Source: Akkermansia muciniphila
GTDB lineage: Bacteria > Verrucomicrobiota > Verrucomicrobiia > Methylacidiphilales > CAMAQI01
Length of the DNA stretch: 36,289 nt
Assembly (NCBI GenBank): GCA_945883905.1
Contig: CAMCYL010000019.1
Span: 1 to 36,289, forward strand
Direction: 5' to 3'
The position numbers and the translations under genes are program-made. Below the pieces are notes generated by a model that did no database searches, was not told the origin of the DNA, and worked only from the letters and a program-made list of their open reading frames with translations. Shown here piece after piece: positions 1 to 8,272 of this stretch (positions within the stretch are counted from its first letter, which is position 1; the number at the start of each line of letters is the position of its first letter).

Positions 1-65
1 AGCTCTTTCCTATCGGCGCCTCCTTTGTCGGCTGCCGCCTCCCGAGAATCTCTCCCGTTTCTTTG
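1..65. repeat. terminal direct repeat, left copy
   Basis: These 65 bases are identical to the last 65 bases of the window (36225-36289). The repeat is GC-rich and includes the 10-bp block CGGCGCCTCC at 14-23, whose inverse occurs at 313-322. Either the sequence is a closed circle with an assembly overlap, or both ends stop inside copies of one dispersed repeat. Chromosomal housekeeping genes inside favour the second reading. No ORF of note lies here. Confidence 0.9.
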
Positions 66-126
66 AAAAAAGGAATTTCAAAAAACGATCGAGTTTCTCT
101 GGAGGGGATCGGTTTCACCTCTCCTC

Positions 127-148
127 GGAAAGAGCTCACGATCCTCTC
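127..148. repeat. 22-bp inverted repeat arm
   Basis: This segment (begins GGAAAGAGCT, ends ATCCTCTC) is the exact reverse complement of 36213-36234, which runs into the right terminal repeat. Its first ten bases are also the inverse of bases 1-10. If the ends of the window were adjacent, the arms would lie about 115 bp apart. Confidence 0.85.
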
Positions 149-174
149 AGTGAGAAATTCTCGGATTATTTTTA

Positions 175-283
175 ATGGAGCGCCGACCGCTGGGCGGCAT
201 GGGCGAAGGGGGAGATTTTGACTTTTCTTCCTTGACCTTTAAATCCACCCCTAATCCATACCGCCCAGAGGTCGGCACTCCAT
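175..283. repeat. paired REP-like inverted repeat
   Basis: Two 28-base units in opposite orientation, 175-202 (starts ATGGAGCGCCGACC) and 256-283, match at 25 of 28 positions when one is inverted and are separated by 53 bases. Each unit is itself a small imperfect hairpin of the form GCCGACC-GCT-GGGCGGC. On the minus strand the three differences become G-U pairs, so an RNA from that strand would fold better. A third unit is at 12323-12349. This resembles bacterial REP/BIME pairs; no transposase for them is in the window. Confidence 0.75.
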
Positions 284-350
284 TTCTCTTTTTAAAAGTA
301 TGGAAGAGGCTCGGAGGCGCCGTGGTCAGAACGAGGGGAGGTATGATTTA

Positions 351-378
351 ACGTTGCGTCGTGGCGCCGTTGCGTGAG
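351..378. repeat. degenerate 8-mer repeat block, right-facing arm
   Basis: The reverse complement of this block reads as about three copies of a GCAACGNC/GCNACGNC-type 8-mer followed by ACGT. It matches 36177-36204 in inverted orientation at 25 of 28 positions. Together the two blocks look like terminal inverted repeats around the junction of the window ends. Confidence 0.7.
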
Positions 379-403
379 ACAATGTATTTAAGGTTTTTTT
401 GTT

Positions 404-432
404 TTGGACACTAATGACGAACGGCATAAATA
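404..432 (+). promoter_or_regulatory. possible promoter of the rhamnose regulator gene
   Basis: TTGGAC (404-409) is followed after 17 bases by TAAATA (427-432), a weak sigma70-like pair. Transcription would start near 440, within the palindromic operator candidate and about 33 bases before the GTG start of the regulator. The -10 match is poor, so this is tentative. Confidence 0.35.
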
Positions 433-457
433 TATGATTGACTTCAGTCATATATGA
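431..457. promoter_or_regulatory. candidate operator for the DeoR-type regulator
   Basis: The heptamer TATATGA occurs at 431-437 and 451-457, 20 bp apart (about two helical turns), and its inverse TCATATA lies at 448-454. Nested inside is the palindrome TGACT-TC-AGTCA (439-450). The position between promoter candidate and start codon suits autoregulation by the adjacent regulator. Function is inferred from symmetry and position only. Confidence 0.5.
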
Positions 458-472
458 GATATCGGTAATGTT

Positions 473-1249
473 GTGAAAGTGGCCTATGAATTAGTCAACG
501 CGCGGCGAGAAAAGCTAGCACAAATGCTTCAAGATCAGGCGTATATACCAATTAGTGAGGTTTGTTCCCAACTCCAAATATCAGAAGCGACTGCTCGTCG
601 GGATTTGACTTATTTGGAGCTAAATCAGCGGATTGTAAGGACCTATGGGGGGGCCTTGGTCGAGTATAATCAGAAATTTCCTTCATTTTTAGAGCGGCAG
701 CAGGTAGGGGCAAAGGGAAAGAGGAAATTAGGGAAGGTAGGGCGTGATCTGATTATTCCGAAGAGCACCTGTTTTTTTGATGCTGGAACGACGATTTATG
801 CTTTGGCATTGGAATTAAAGCAAAAGCCGGTGGAGGGGGTGAAAATTATCACGAACAGCCTTCCGATTGCGGAGTTAATGACAGGAGTTCAAGGGATCGA
901 GGTTCATTTGTTGGGGGGACAATATCTTCATCGACAAGGGGTTATTTTTGGGGAGGCGACAATTAAGACGCTTCGTTTTTATGAGATTGATGACGCCTTC
1001 ATGAGTGCCGAGGGATTTGATTTTAAGGGATTATGGAATTCTGATCAAACGGTCGTTGAATTTCAGCGTCAGGTCATTCGTCAATCGCGTCGGAAGGTTT
1101 TTTGTCTTGGGGCTGAGAAGATGGGCAAGCGAGCCCCTGTTTTTTTATCCGATTGGGGGAAAGTAAATGTATTGATTTCCGATGCGATTTCGAGCGATCT
1201 TCCCGTTTACGCTCAGCCTCAATTTAAAGGAAAGATATTTTCTATTTAA
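473..1249 (+). CDS. DeoR-family transcriptional regulator, probable rhamnose regulator
   Basis: The 258-residue product has the DeoR-family layout. An N-terminal winged helix-turn-helix covers about residues 10-65 (RREKLAQML...ISEATARRDLTYLE...RTYGGAL). A sugar-phosphate-sensing domain follows, with FFDAGTTIYALA near residue 100 and a GAEK segment near residue 215. Such proteins usually repress sugar catabolism genes and release DNA on binding a phosphorylated intermediate. The start is GTG at 473 because it precedes the whole helix-turn-helix; no clear ribosome-binding site is present. The stop is 4 bases before the rhamnulokinase ATG, so it is probably co-transcribed with the kinase and aldolase, and the symmetric site at 431-457 is a likely target. 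DeoR-type rhamnose regulators are known in other bacteria; the effector here is inferred from context. Confidence 0.85.
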   Translation: MKVAYELVNARREKLAQMLQDQAYIPISEVCSQLQISEATARRDLTYLELNQRIVRTYGGALVEYNQKFPSFLERQQVGAKGKRKLGKVGRDLIIPKSTCFFDAGTTIYALALELKQKPVEGVKIITNSLPIAELMTGVQGIEVHLLGGQYLHRQGVIFGEATIKTLRFYEIDDAFMSAEGFDFKGLWNSDQTVVEFQRQVIRQSRRKVFCLGAEKMGKRAPVFLSDWGKVNVLISDAISSDLPVYAQPQFKGKIFSI

Positions 1250-1253
1250 TTTT

Positions 1254-2723
1254 ATGAAGACACATCATATTGCGATCGATTTTGGGGCAGAGAGTGCGCG
1301 GGTCATGCTCGGAACTTTGGAGTCTGGGAGGTTGATTTTGGAGGAGATTCATCGTTTTCTAACGGGGGGGATGCAAGTCCTTGGAAATGCCCATTGGAAT
1401 ATTATCGGTTTTTTTGATGAGGTGAAGAAAGGCCTTTTAAAGGTTGGAGAACGAGGAATTTCAATCTCCAGTGTCAGTGCCGACTCATGGGGAGTGGATT
1501 ACGTCTATTATAATTCTAACAGTCCGATGATTACGCAGCCTTTTCATTATCGCCATCCTCGGACTTACGCTCCTTTTCATGCCTTGACTCCGGGTGAAAA
1601 GAATTTGATTTATCATGAGACGGGAATTCAGTTTATGCCGATTAATACGCTGTATCAGCTTATTGCGGATAAGATTGAAAAGCGTTGGATTTTTGATGTG
1701 AGTGAAGGGTTTTTAACGATTGCGGATTATATTCATTATCTTTTATCGGGTCATGCTGCGATCGATCAATCGCTCGCCAGTACGACGCAGGTCTATAATC
1801 CTCATGATTTAAAGTGGTCCTCAAAAATTTTAGAGCATTTTGGGTTGCCGAATCATATTTTTCCGAAAATTGTCCCTTGTGGAACTGTTCTTGGTGATTT
1901 ACGAATCGACCTTTGTCAGGAGACAAAATTAAAGGAATTAAAAGTGATCGCGACTTGTTCTCATGACACAGGGGCGGCGATTGCAGCGGTTCCTGCAGAA
2001 GGAGATCAATGGGCCTATTTAAGTTCCGGAACGTGGTCTTTAATGGGAGTAGAGTTGCCGCATGCTCTTATTAATCCAGAGGTGCAAGAGGCGAATTTCA
2101 CGAATGAAATTGGTTATGGGAATTCTGTTCGTTTTCTTAAAAATATTACGGGGCTTTGGATTTTGCAGGAATGTAAACGTCAATGGGATCGAAATGGGCT
2201 TGGACTTTCTTATGCGGATCTTAATCAACAGGCAGAATTAGAGGCCTCTTTGGTCTCGATGATTGATCCCTTAGATCCTCGTTTTTATGAGGCAGGGGGA
2301 ATGATTGAAAAGATCGAGGCTTTTTGTCGGGAGACAAGGCAGCCGATTCCGGTGACGCCGGGTCAGTTTACTCGTTGTATCTTAGAGAGTCTTGCTTTGC
2401 TTTATTCTAAAACGTTAGAGCAGATTCGTTCCTTAACAAATCGAAAGATTTCGATCCTTCATATTGTGGGGGGAGGGAGTCAAAGTCGGATCTTGAATCA
2501 ATTTGCGGCGAATGCCTGTGGAATTCCAGTGATGGCGGGTCCTGTGGAGGCGACGGCGGCCGGAAATATTCTTCTTCAATCATTGGCCTTAAATCAGATC
2601 TCTTCCTTGAGTGAGCTTCGCCAGATTGTTCGAGAGAGTTTTCCTATTCAAACCTATAATCCGGAAGAGATCGCGCTTTGGGAAAAGGCGCAGCAAAAAT
2701 TTCTTCTGCTTAAAAAACAATAA
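1254..2723 (+). CDS. rhaB: rhamnulokinase
   Basis: This FGGY-family carbohydrate kinase phosphorylates L-rhamnulose with ATP to L-rhamnulose 1-phosphate in the cytoplasm. It has 489 residues from the chosen ATG, the same as E. coli RhaB. The phosphate-binding segment AIDFGAESARVMLG (residues 7-20), the catalytic-base region SHDTG (Asp238), the rhamnulokinase-like AYLSSGTWSLMG (residues 254-265) and the C-terminal GGGSQSRILNQFAANACG with AGPVEATAAGN all align with the E. coli enzyme as I recall it. The ATG at 1254 is chosen because a longer frame open from 1182 would run through the regulator gene and adds no domain. The ribosome-binding site is weak (AAAGGAAAG about 20 bases upstream), so translation may be coupled to the regulator. 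The aldolase gene follows after 27 bases. Confidence 0.93.
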   Translation: MKTHHIAIDFGAESARVMLGTLESGRLILEEIHRFLTGGMQVLGNAHWNIIGFFDEVKKGLLKVGERGISISSVSADSWGVDYVYYNSNSPMITQPFHYRHPRTYAPFHALTPGEKNLIYHETGIQFMPINTLYQLIADKIEKRWIFDVSEGFLTIADYIHYLLSGHAAIDQSLASTTQVYNPHDLKWSSKILEHFGLPNHIFPKIVPCGTVLGDLRIDLCQETKLKELKVIATCSHDTGAAIAAVPAEGDQWAYLSSGTWSLMGVELPHALINPEVQEANFTNEIGYGNSVRFLKNITGLWILQECKRQWDRNGLGLSYADLNQQAELEASLVSMIDPLDPRFYEAGGMIEKIEAFCRETRQPIPVTPGQFTRCILESLALLYSKTLEQIRSLTNRKISILHIVGGGSQSRILNQFAANACGIPVMAGPVEATAAGNILLQSLALNQISSLSELRQIVRESFPIQTYNPEEIALWEKAQQKFLLLKKQ

Positions 2724-2750
2724 ACAACCAAAAATCTGAATTATAAATCT

Positions 2751-4937
2751 ATGAAATCCTCTGACTTTAAGTTTGTAAATTATCTCTGGGACGATGCTGT
2801 TGCGTCGAAGTTAAATCCTGTTGAACGACTTGTTTATCGATCGAATCTTCTTGGATCGGATCAAAGAATTACAAATACGGGAGGGGGGAATACCTCAGCG
2901 AAGGTGATGGAGATCGATCCGTTGACTGGAGAAAAGACAGAGGTCTTGTGGGTCAAAGGGTCAGGAGGAGATCTTCGGACCTCTAAAGTCGAAAATTTTT
3001 CCTCGCTCTATCAAGGAAAGCTCCTTGGGCTTCAAAATAAATATGCCGCCGCAAATCCGAAAGGTCCGAAGACCGCGATTGAAGATGAAATGGTGGGGAT
3101 GTATGCTCAATGTACCTTTAACTTAAATCCTCGCGCCTCTTCAATTGATACTCCTCTTCACTCCTTTGTTCCTTTTAAGCATGTTGATCATACCCATCCG
3201 AATGCGGCGATTGCGATTGCGGCTTCGAAGAATTCAGAGCAACTGACGAAGGAGATTTTTGGTGATGAGGTGATCTGGACTCCTTGGCAGCGCCCTGGTT
3301 TTGATTTAGGACTGCAGCTTCAAGAGGTTTGTCGGAAATATCCGAAGGCTAAGGGAGCGATCATGGGGCAACACGGGTTGATTAATTGGGCGAACGATGA
3401 CAAAGAATGTTATGAACTTTCACTTCAATTGATCGATAAAGCGGCTCGTTATCTCGCTTCTAAAGATAAAGCCGAAAAAACTTTTGGTGGTGCAAAATAT
3501 CAATCGCTCGCTCCTGAAAAACGAACGGCGACATTTATTGAGTTATTGCCTTGGCTCCGTGGGCAGGTCAGCAAAAGCAAGCGAATGATTGGAACCGTTC
3601 AAGAGGATGAGAAGATTCTGACTTTTGTGAATAGTGTCGATGCCCCTCGTTTGTCAGAACTCGGAACCTCTTGTCCAGACCATTTTCTTCGTACGAAAAT
3701 CAAACCGCTTTTAGTTGATTGGAATCCTCAAAAAGAGGATGCGGTCGTTTTGAAGAGCAAATTAGCCAGTGGGCTTGAAAAATACCGTCAAGATTACGCC
3801 GCTTATTATGAGAAATGTAAGCATGCGAATTCTCCGAAGATGCGTGATGCGACACCCACCGTGATCTTGATTCCAGGATTAGGAATGATTGCGTGGGGGA
3901 AGGATAAGAGTGAATCACGAGTGACGGCTGAATTTTACAATTGTGCGGTCGAGGTGATGCGGGGGGCAGAGGCCGCCGATACTTATATCTCACTTCCGTT
4001 ACAGGAGGCCTTTGACATTGAATATTGGCTTTTAGAAGAGGCGAAGTTGCAACGGATGCCGGCTGAAAAAGAGTTGGCACGACAAGTGATCCTCGTTATT
4101 GGGGCTGGAAGTGGAATCGGAAAAGAGACTGCACATCGGATCGTGAAGGAAGGGGCACATGTTGTTTGTGTCGATCTGAATGAAGCTGCGGCTCAAGGAA
4201 CGGCTCAAGAAATTGTGAAGAAAATGGGGGAGGGAATCGGAGTTGCTGGAGCCGGTCTTTCTGGATGCGGTGTTTCAATTGGGCTTTCTGGAGATATCAC
4301 GAAGCGAGAAAGTATTCGGAAGGTTTTAGATCAAGTGATTTATGCTTACGGTGGTTTTGATAGTATTGCAGTGACGGCTGGAATTTTTGTGCCTTCTGAT
4401 ACGACAGGGCATATTCCCGATGAACGTTGGGCATTGACCTTTGCGATTAACGTCACGGGAAGTTATCTTGTGGGGGATGAGGCATACAAAACTTGGAAAG
4501 AACAAGGACTCCGGGGAAATCTTGTTTTGACCACTAGCGCCAATGCAGCGGTAGCGAAGAAGGGAAGCGTTGCCTATGATACAAGTAAGGCTGCCGCGAA
4601 CCATTTAGTTCGTGAGATGGCGATGGAGCTATCGCCTTTGATTCGCGTTAATGGGGTTGCCCCTGCAACAGTCGTTCAAGGAAGTGCAATGTTTCCTCGG
4701 GACCGCGTGATTGGATCGTTGGCAAAGTATAATATTGCGTTCACCGAAACGGAAAGTGATGACAGCTTGACGACGAAGTTAGCGCAGTTTTATGCCGATC
4801 GAACTTTGACTAAGAGTCCGATTACTCCGGCGGATCAGGCCGAGGCTTACTTCTTGCTTTTGAGTCAACGTCTTTCGAAGACGACGGGGCAAGTGATCAC
4901 CGTCGACGGAGGATTACACGAGGCCTTTCTCCGTTAA
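2751..4937 (+). CDS. rhaEW: bifunctional rhamnulose-1-phosphate aldolase / short-chain dehydrogenase
   Basis: A two-domain enzyme of 728 residues, also annotated as RhaD aldolase/alcohol dehydrogenase. Residues 1 to about 430 form a class II aldolase: TNTGGGNTSAK near 41, the metal-binding HVDHTHP (His147 and His149), and a further histidine at MGQHG (208). It cleaves rhamnulose 1-phosphate into dihydroxyacetone phosphate and L-lactaldehyde. From about 445 comes a Rossmann short-chain dehydrogenase with GAGSGIG and the catalytic Tyr609-x3-Lys613 pair (YDTSK), expected to oxidise or reduce lactaldehyde. The fusion handles the aldehyde product in one polypeptide and replaces the separate aldolase of enterobacteria. 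It is last in the cluster and followed by a hairpin at 4949-4973. No good ribosome-binding site precedes the ATG. Rhamnose isomerase is not present in the window. Confidence 0.93.
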   Translation: MKSSDFKFVNYLWDDAVASKLNPVERLVYRSNLLGSDQRITNTGGGNTSAKVMEIDPLTGEKTEVLWVKGSGGDLRTSKVENFSSLYQGKLLGLQNKYAAANPKGPKTAIEDEMVGMYAQCTFNLNPRASSIDTPLHSFVPFKHVDHTHPNAAIAIAASKNSEQLTKEIFGDEVIWTPWQRPGFDLGLQLQEVCRKYPKAKGAIMGQHGLINWANDDKECYELSLQLIDKAARYLASKDKAEKTFGGAKYQSLAPEKRTATFIELLPWLRGQVSKSKRMIGTVQEDEKILTFVNSVDAPRLSELGTSCPDHFLRTKIKPLLVDWNPQKEDAVVLKSKLASGLEKYRQDYAAYYEKCKHANSPKMRDATPTVILIPGLGMIAWGKDKSESRVTAEFYNCAVEVMRGAEAADTYISLPLQEAFDIEYWLLEEAKLQRMPAEKELARQVILVIGAGSGIGKETAHRIVKEGAHVVCVDLNEAAAQGTAQEIVKKMGEGIGVAGAGLSGCGVSIGLSGDITKRESIRKVLDQVIYAYGGFDSIAVTAGIFVPSDTTGHIPDERWALTFAINVTGSYLVGDEAYKTWKEQGLRGNLVLTTSANAAVAKKGSVAYDTSKAAANHLVREMAMELSPLIRVNGVAPATVVQGSAMFPRDRVIGSLAKYNIAFTETESDDSLTTKLAQFYADRTLTKSPITPADQAEAYFLLLSQRLSKTTGQVITVDGGLHEAFLR

Positions 4938-4948
4938 TTTTAAGTGGT

Positions 4949-4973
4949 GCCGCCAAGTGTTGCGCTTGGCGGC
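4949..4973. terminator. GC-rich hairpin after the rhamnose cluster
   Basis: Perfect 9-bp stem GCCGCCAAG / CTTGGCGGC with a 7-base loop, beginning 11 bases after the aldolase stop codon. There is no U-tract (TAGAAATTT follows), so it is either a weak or factor-assisted terminator or an mRNA-stabilising end. The remaining bases up to purB (4974-5115) hold no gene or clear promoter. Confidence 0.6.
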
Positions 4974-5115
4974 TAGAAATTTAGAGGGACCTTGCATCGA
5001 TAACAGGGTGCGGAGGATATCAATCTAAAAGAGGATGATCCGCTTCGTTTTTGAAGTCGAAGATCGCTTATTGCCAAAATGCAGATGTTTGCTTTTCTGG
5101 GATTAGGAGAAAATT

Positions 5116-6411
5116 ATGATTGCACGATATTCACGCCCGGAAATGCGAGCTTTATGGACTGAGGAGTCCAAGTTGGATACATGGCTCGAGATTGAAGTTC
5201 TTGCTTGTGAGGGAATGGCTAAGATCGGTCAGATCCCTAAGAAGGATGCCGTAACGATTCGCCAAAAGGCGAAGTATCGCGTGGCGCAGGTTCATGAAAA
5301 TGAGAAACGAACCAATCATGATGTTCTCGCCTTTTTAGAGGAGGTCGCTTTTCATGTGGGACCAGCGGGACGTTGGATTCATCAAGGACTCACTTCCTCC
5401 GATTTATTGGATACGACTTTAGCGGTTCAAACGATCAAGTCGGCGGATATTCTTCTTGCTCGATTGAAAAAGCTTTTGAAGGTCACAGGAGCAAAGGCAA
5501 AAAAATATGCGATGATGCCGATGATTGGACGTTCTCATGGAATTCATGCGGAGCCCGTGACTTACGGATTGAAGTTGGCCTTGATGTATGATGAGTTTCG
5601 GCGTTCGATTACTCGATTAGAAGAGGCGAAGGAGCAGATGCGGGTCGGGAAATTATCGGGAGCGGTGGGGACGCATGCGCATTTGGATCCTCGGGTGGAG
5701 CAATACGTTTGTCAAAAGTTAGGATTAGAGGCGGCGATTCTCTCCACGCAAATTATTCAACGAGATCGGCATGCTCACTTTATTTCGACATTGGCCTTGA
5801 TCGCTTCGAGTATTGATCGTTGGGCAACGGAGTTTCGTCATTTGCAACGGACGGAGGTTTTGGAGGTGGAGGAGTATTTTGCTCCTGGTCAAAAGGGAAG
5901 CAGTGCGATGCCGCACAAACGGAATCCGATTACGGGAGAGCGTTTGAGTGGATTAGCGCGGGTCATTCGGGGGAATGCAATTGCGGCGATGGAGAATGTC
6001 CCGCTTTGGCATGAACGAGATATTTCACACTCTTCCGTCGAACGAATTATTTTTCCGGATTCTTTGACGCTTCTCGATTACATGCTCGATCTTCTGATTG
6101 ATCTTGTTGATCGTCAGATCGTTTATCCGGAGAATATGAAACGGAACCTGGAGATTACGAAGGGACTTTATAACTCTCAGAGTGTCTTATTAGCTTTGAC
6201 GGATAAGGGGATGGCTCGTCGTGATGCGTATGAAGCGGTACAGGAGTGTGCGATGGCCTGTTGGCGAGGAGATCAGACTTTGATTCACTACGTTAAGGGC
6301 TCGGCGCGGATTGCCAAATTTTTGAGTGCGAAGGAGATCGAGAGGGTTTGCTCTCTGGAGAAACATTTTGCTCATGTGGCGTCGACGCTTAAACGGTTGG
6401 GAATTAAGTAA
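5116..6411 (+). CDS. purB: adenylosuccinate lyase
   Basis: Cytoplasmic lyase of purine synthesis that removes fumarate from SAICAR and from adenylosuccinate. The 431-residue protein carries the fumarase/aspartase-superfamily signature [11 protein letters not shown] (about residues 260-270), the active-site region TSSDLLDTT near residue 95 and the histidine-containing [10 protein letters not shown] near 140. The length fits the shorter Bacillus-type PurB. The start is supported by AGGAGA about 8 bases upstream of the ATG. It is the first gene of a co-directional run; yidD begins 41 bases after its stop. Confidence 0.96.
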   Translation: MIARYSRPEMRALWTEESKLDTWLEIEVLACEGMAKIGQIPKKDAVTIRQKAKYRVAQVHENEKRTNHDVLAFLEEVAFHVGPAGRWIHQGLTSSDLLDTTLAVQTIKSADILLARLKKLLKVTGAKAKKYAMMPMIGRSHGIHAEPVTYGLKLALMYDEFRRSITRLEEAKEQMRVGKLSGAVGTHAHLDPRVEQYVCQKLGLEAAILSTQIIQRDRHAHFISTLALIASSIDRWATEFRHLQRTEVLEVEEYFAPGQKGSSAMPHKRNPITGERLSGLARVIRGNAIAAMENVPLWHERDISHSSVERIIFPDSLTLLDYMLDLLIDLVDRQIVYPENMKRNLEITKGLYNSQSVLLALTDKGMARRDAYEAVQECAMACWRGDQTLIHYVKGSARIAKFLSAKEIERVCSLEKHFAHVASTLKRLGIK

Positions 6412-6452
6412 AAGTAATCAATCTTTTGATCGAAGGAAGAGAAGGATTATTC

Positions 6453-6722
6453 ATGAGTGCTCTCTTTCAAAAGTTAGCGATTGGAATCATTCGTCTTTAT
6501 CAATGGACGATTGCACCGTTATGGGTACTGATCGTCGGTCCTGCGGCACGCTGCCTCTATCTTCCGACGTGCTCGCATTATACCGTTGAGGCGATTCAGA
6601 TTCATGGAGTTGTGAGGGGGAGTTATTTGGGAGTGAAGCGAATCTGTCGCTGTCATCCTTGGGGGAAACCTGGAGCGGATCCTGTGCCTCGTAAATTGGA
6701 GGTTTGTAAAAGAAGTTCATGA
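6453..6722 (+). CDS. yidD: membrane protein insertion efficiency factor YidD
   Basis: Small basic membrane-associated protein (89 residues) of the YidD/UPF0161 family, thought to assist YidC in inserting inner-membrane proteins. The conserved core is plain: [20 protein letters not shown], then [17 protein letters not shown] and PGADPVP. The ATG at 6453 is preferred over an upstream TTG at 6426 because GAAGGA lies 6-8 bases before it and the family begins close to this point. In many bacteria yidD sits between rnpA and yidC; here it lies between purB and an epimerase gene. Its stop overlaps the next start (ATGA at 6719-6722), which implies coupling. Confidence 0.93.
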   Translation: MSALFQKLAIGIIRLYQWTIAPLWVLIVGPAARCLYLPTCSHYTVEAIQIHGVVRGSYLGVKRICRCHPWGKPGADPVPRKLEVCKRSS

Positions 6723-7753
6723 AAATCGAACTGATTGATTTAAATCTCCCGTTGAACCATCGTTTTTCGATTTCCCGGGGAAGTACCGATGAGGTTCAGA
6801 CTCTTTTTGTTCGTGTTTCTGATCAAGAAGTGCAGGGGTGGGGAGAGGCAGCGGCAGTGAAGTATAAAGGGCAGAGTCGAGCGAGTATGCGGAAGTCTTT
6901 GGAGCTGGTGTCGTATCGTTTGGAGTCAATTTCTCCTGAGGAGTTGATACAGGGTTGGGAGGAATTTGTGATTCCTCATTTAGGGTCAAGTGGGGCGATG
7001 GCGGGATTAAATATGGCGATATGGGATTGGAAATCGAAGAAAGAGGGGGTTTCGCTCAAGAGTTTATGGGGAGCAAAGGGAGATTTAAGTCCTGTGACCT
7101 CCTTTACGATTGGAATTGATACCCCCGAGGTGATGGCACAAAAAGTGGTGGAGGCTTGGCAGTATCCGACTTTAAAAGTAAAATTAGGTTTCAAGGGAGA
7201 TATTGAAGTTTTGGAGATGCTTCAATCCGTTGCGCCAGCGCATCAATGGCGAGTGGATGTCAATGGAGGATGGAGTTTTGAAGAGGCGATAGAGAAATCA
7301 AAGAAGTTGGAGTTGATGGGAGTCGAGCTCATTGAGCAACCGATTCAATCCTCGAGTTCTGAGGAATTTAGAAAAATTCAAGAATCGGTTTCGATTCCAA
7401 TTTACCTAGATGAATCAGTCGATGGAATTCAAGATTTAGAGCATTTTCAAGGGAGCGTTCGGGGGGTGAATTTGAAGTTGACGAAGATCGGTTCCTTGAG
7501 TGGATTGCGGCAGACGATTTTTCGAGCGAAAGAATTAGGGTATCAGGTAATGTTGGGATGTATGACCTGTTCGAGTTTACATATTTCAGGGATAGTTCCA
7601 CTTTCGACATTTGCGGACACACTCGATTTAGATGGGCATCTTTTATTGAGGAGAGATCCTTTTTCGGGATTAAAATTAATTCATCCTGGACGTTTTCGAT
7701 TGATCGATGAGGTGGGATGTGGATTGGAGTTTGATGCAAGAAAAATGGAATAA
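6719..7753 (+). CDS. enolase-superfamily dipeptide epimerase (L-Ala-D/L-Glu type)
   Basis: The 344-residue product is an enolase-superfamily member of the muconate-lactonizing subgroup. It has the Lys-x-Lys acid/base motif (LKVKLG, near 150), three metal ligands in DVNGG (about 178), IEQP (about 206) and YLDES (about 230), and the opposite catalytic Lys in NLKLTK (about 253). The C-terminal [16 protein letters not shown] resembles dipeptide epimerases that interconvert L-Ala-L-Glu and L-Ala-D-Glu in murein peptide recycling, which is the most likely role. o-Succinylbenzoate synthase is a less likely alternative: the C-terminal motif argues against it and no menaquinone gene is nearby. It overlaps yidD by 4 bases and is followed after 4 bases by the MogA-like gene. 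Confidence 0.82.
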   Translation: MKIELIDLNLPLNHRFSISRGSTDEVQTLFVRVSDQEVQGWGEAAAVKYKGQSRASMRKSLELVSYRLESISPEELIQGWEEFVIPHLGSSGAMAGLNMAIWDWKSKKEGVSLKSLWGAKGDLSPVTSFTIGIDTPEVMAQKVVEAWQYPTLKVKLGFKGDIEVLEMLQSVAPAHQWRVDVNGGWSFEEAIEKSKKLELMGVELIEQPIQSSSSEEFRKIQESVSIPIYLDESVDGIQDLEHFQGSVRGVNLKLTKIGSLSGLRQTIFRAKELGYQVMLGCMTCSSLHISGIVPLSTFADTLDLDGHLLLRRDPFSGLKLIHPGRFRLIDEVGCGLEFDARKME

Positions 7754-7757
7754 AGCG

Positions 7758-8228
7758 ATGAAAGTGGGACGTGTCACCTTGAGCGATCGAGCCTCTCAAG
7801 GGGTTTATGAGGATCAGAGTGGCCCCGAGATTGAACGTATTTTGAGTGAGAATCTCAGTGTGGAGATGGATTGGCGGCGAGTGCTCATTCCCGATGATCA
7901 GGATTTGATTGAACAAAAGCTTGTTGAACTCGTCGATGCGGAGGATTGCGAATTAGTCGTAACGACGGGGGGGACAGGCCCTTCTTTACGGGATGTCACT
8001 CCGGAGGCGACGAGGAAAGTGATTGATAAAGAGCTGATGGGATTTGGTGAAATCATTCGTGTGAAATCATATGAGAGAGTCAAAACAGCGATTCTTTCGC
8101 GGGCGACTGCCGGAATTCGAGGGAGAGCTTTGATTGTGAATTTGCCAGGGAGTCCACGATCGATTGGAGAGTGTTTGCCGTTACTTGTTCCTGCGATTCG
8201 AGAGTGTTTAAGGCATCTTCGGGGTTGA
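7758..8228 (+). CDS. mog: MogA/MoaB-family molybdopterin biosynthesis protein
   Basis: A 156-residue MoCF-fold protein. The molybdopterin-binding loop VVTTGGTGPSLRDVTPEAT (about residues 67-85) and the downstream VNLPGSPRSIGECL are characteristic of MogA/MoaB, which adenylates molybdopterin before metal insertion. The ATG at 7758 is chosen because MKVGRVTLSDRAS matches the family N-terminus and follows the epimerase stop by 4 bases; a longer frame from 7707 would run through the end of the epimerase gene. No other molybdenum cofactor gene is in the window, so whether it is MogA or MoaB is unresolved. Confidence 0.85.
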   Translation: MKVGRVTLSDRASQGVYEDQSGPEIERILSENLSVEMDWRRVLIPDDQDLIEQKLVELVDAEDCELVVTTGGTGPSLRDVTPEATRKVIDKELMGFGEIIRVKSYERVKTAILSRATAGIRGRALIVNLPGSPRSIGECLPLLVPAIRECLRHLRG

Positions 8229-8272
8229 TTTTCCTCAGTTGCATTTTATCGATCAAAGGCTATTGGATAAGA

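Larger units (their letters stand above)
66..472. other. gene-free repeat-rich region
   Basis: I see no credible coding sequence between the left end and the first gene. The stretch holds one arm of a 22-bp inverted repeat (127-148, partner at 36213-36234), a hairpin-forming pair of REP-like units (175-283), a degenerate 8-mer tandem block (351-378, inverse at 36177-36204), and at its right end a putative promoter and operator for the first gene. It looks like a repeat island rather than a decayed gene. Confidence 0.7.

Noticed and set aside
4974-5115. Purine riboswitch before purB
   Set aside because: None of the conserved loop sequences or a terminator/antiterminator pair was found; only a small CTTCG/CGAAG inverted repeat is present.
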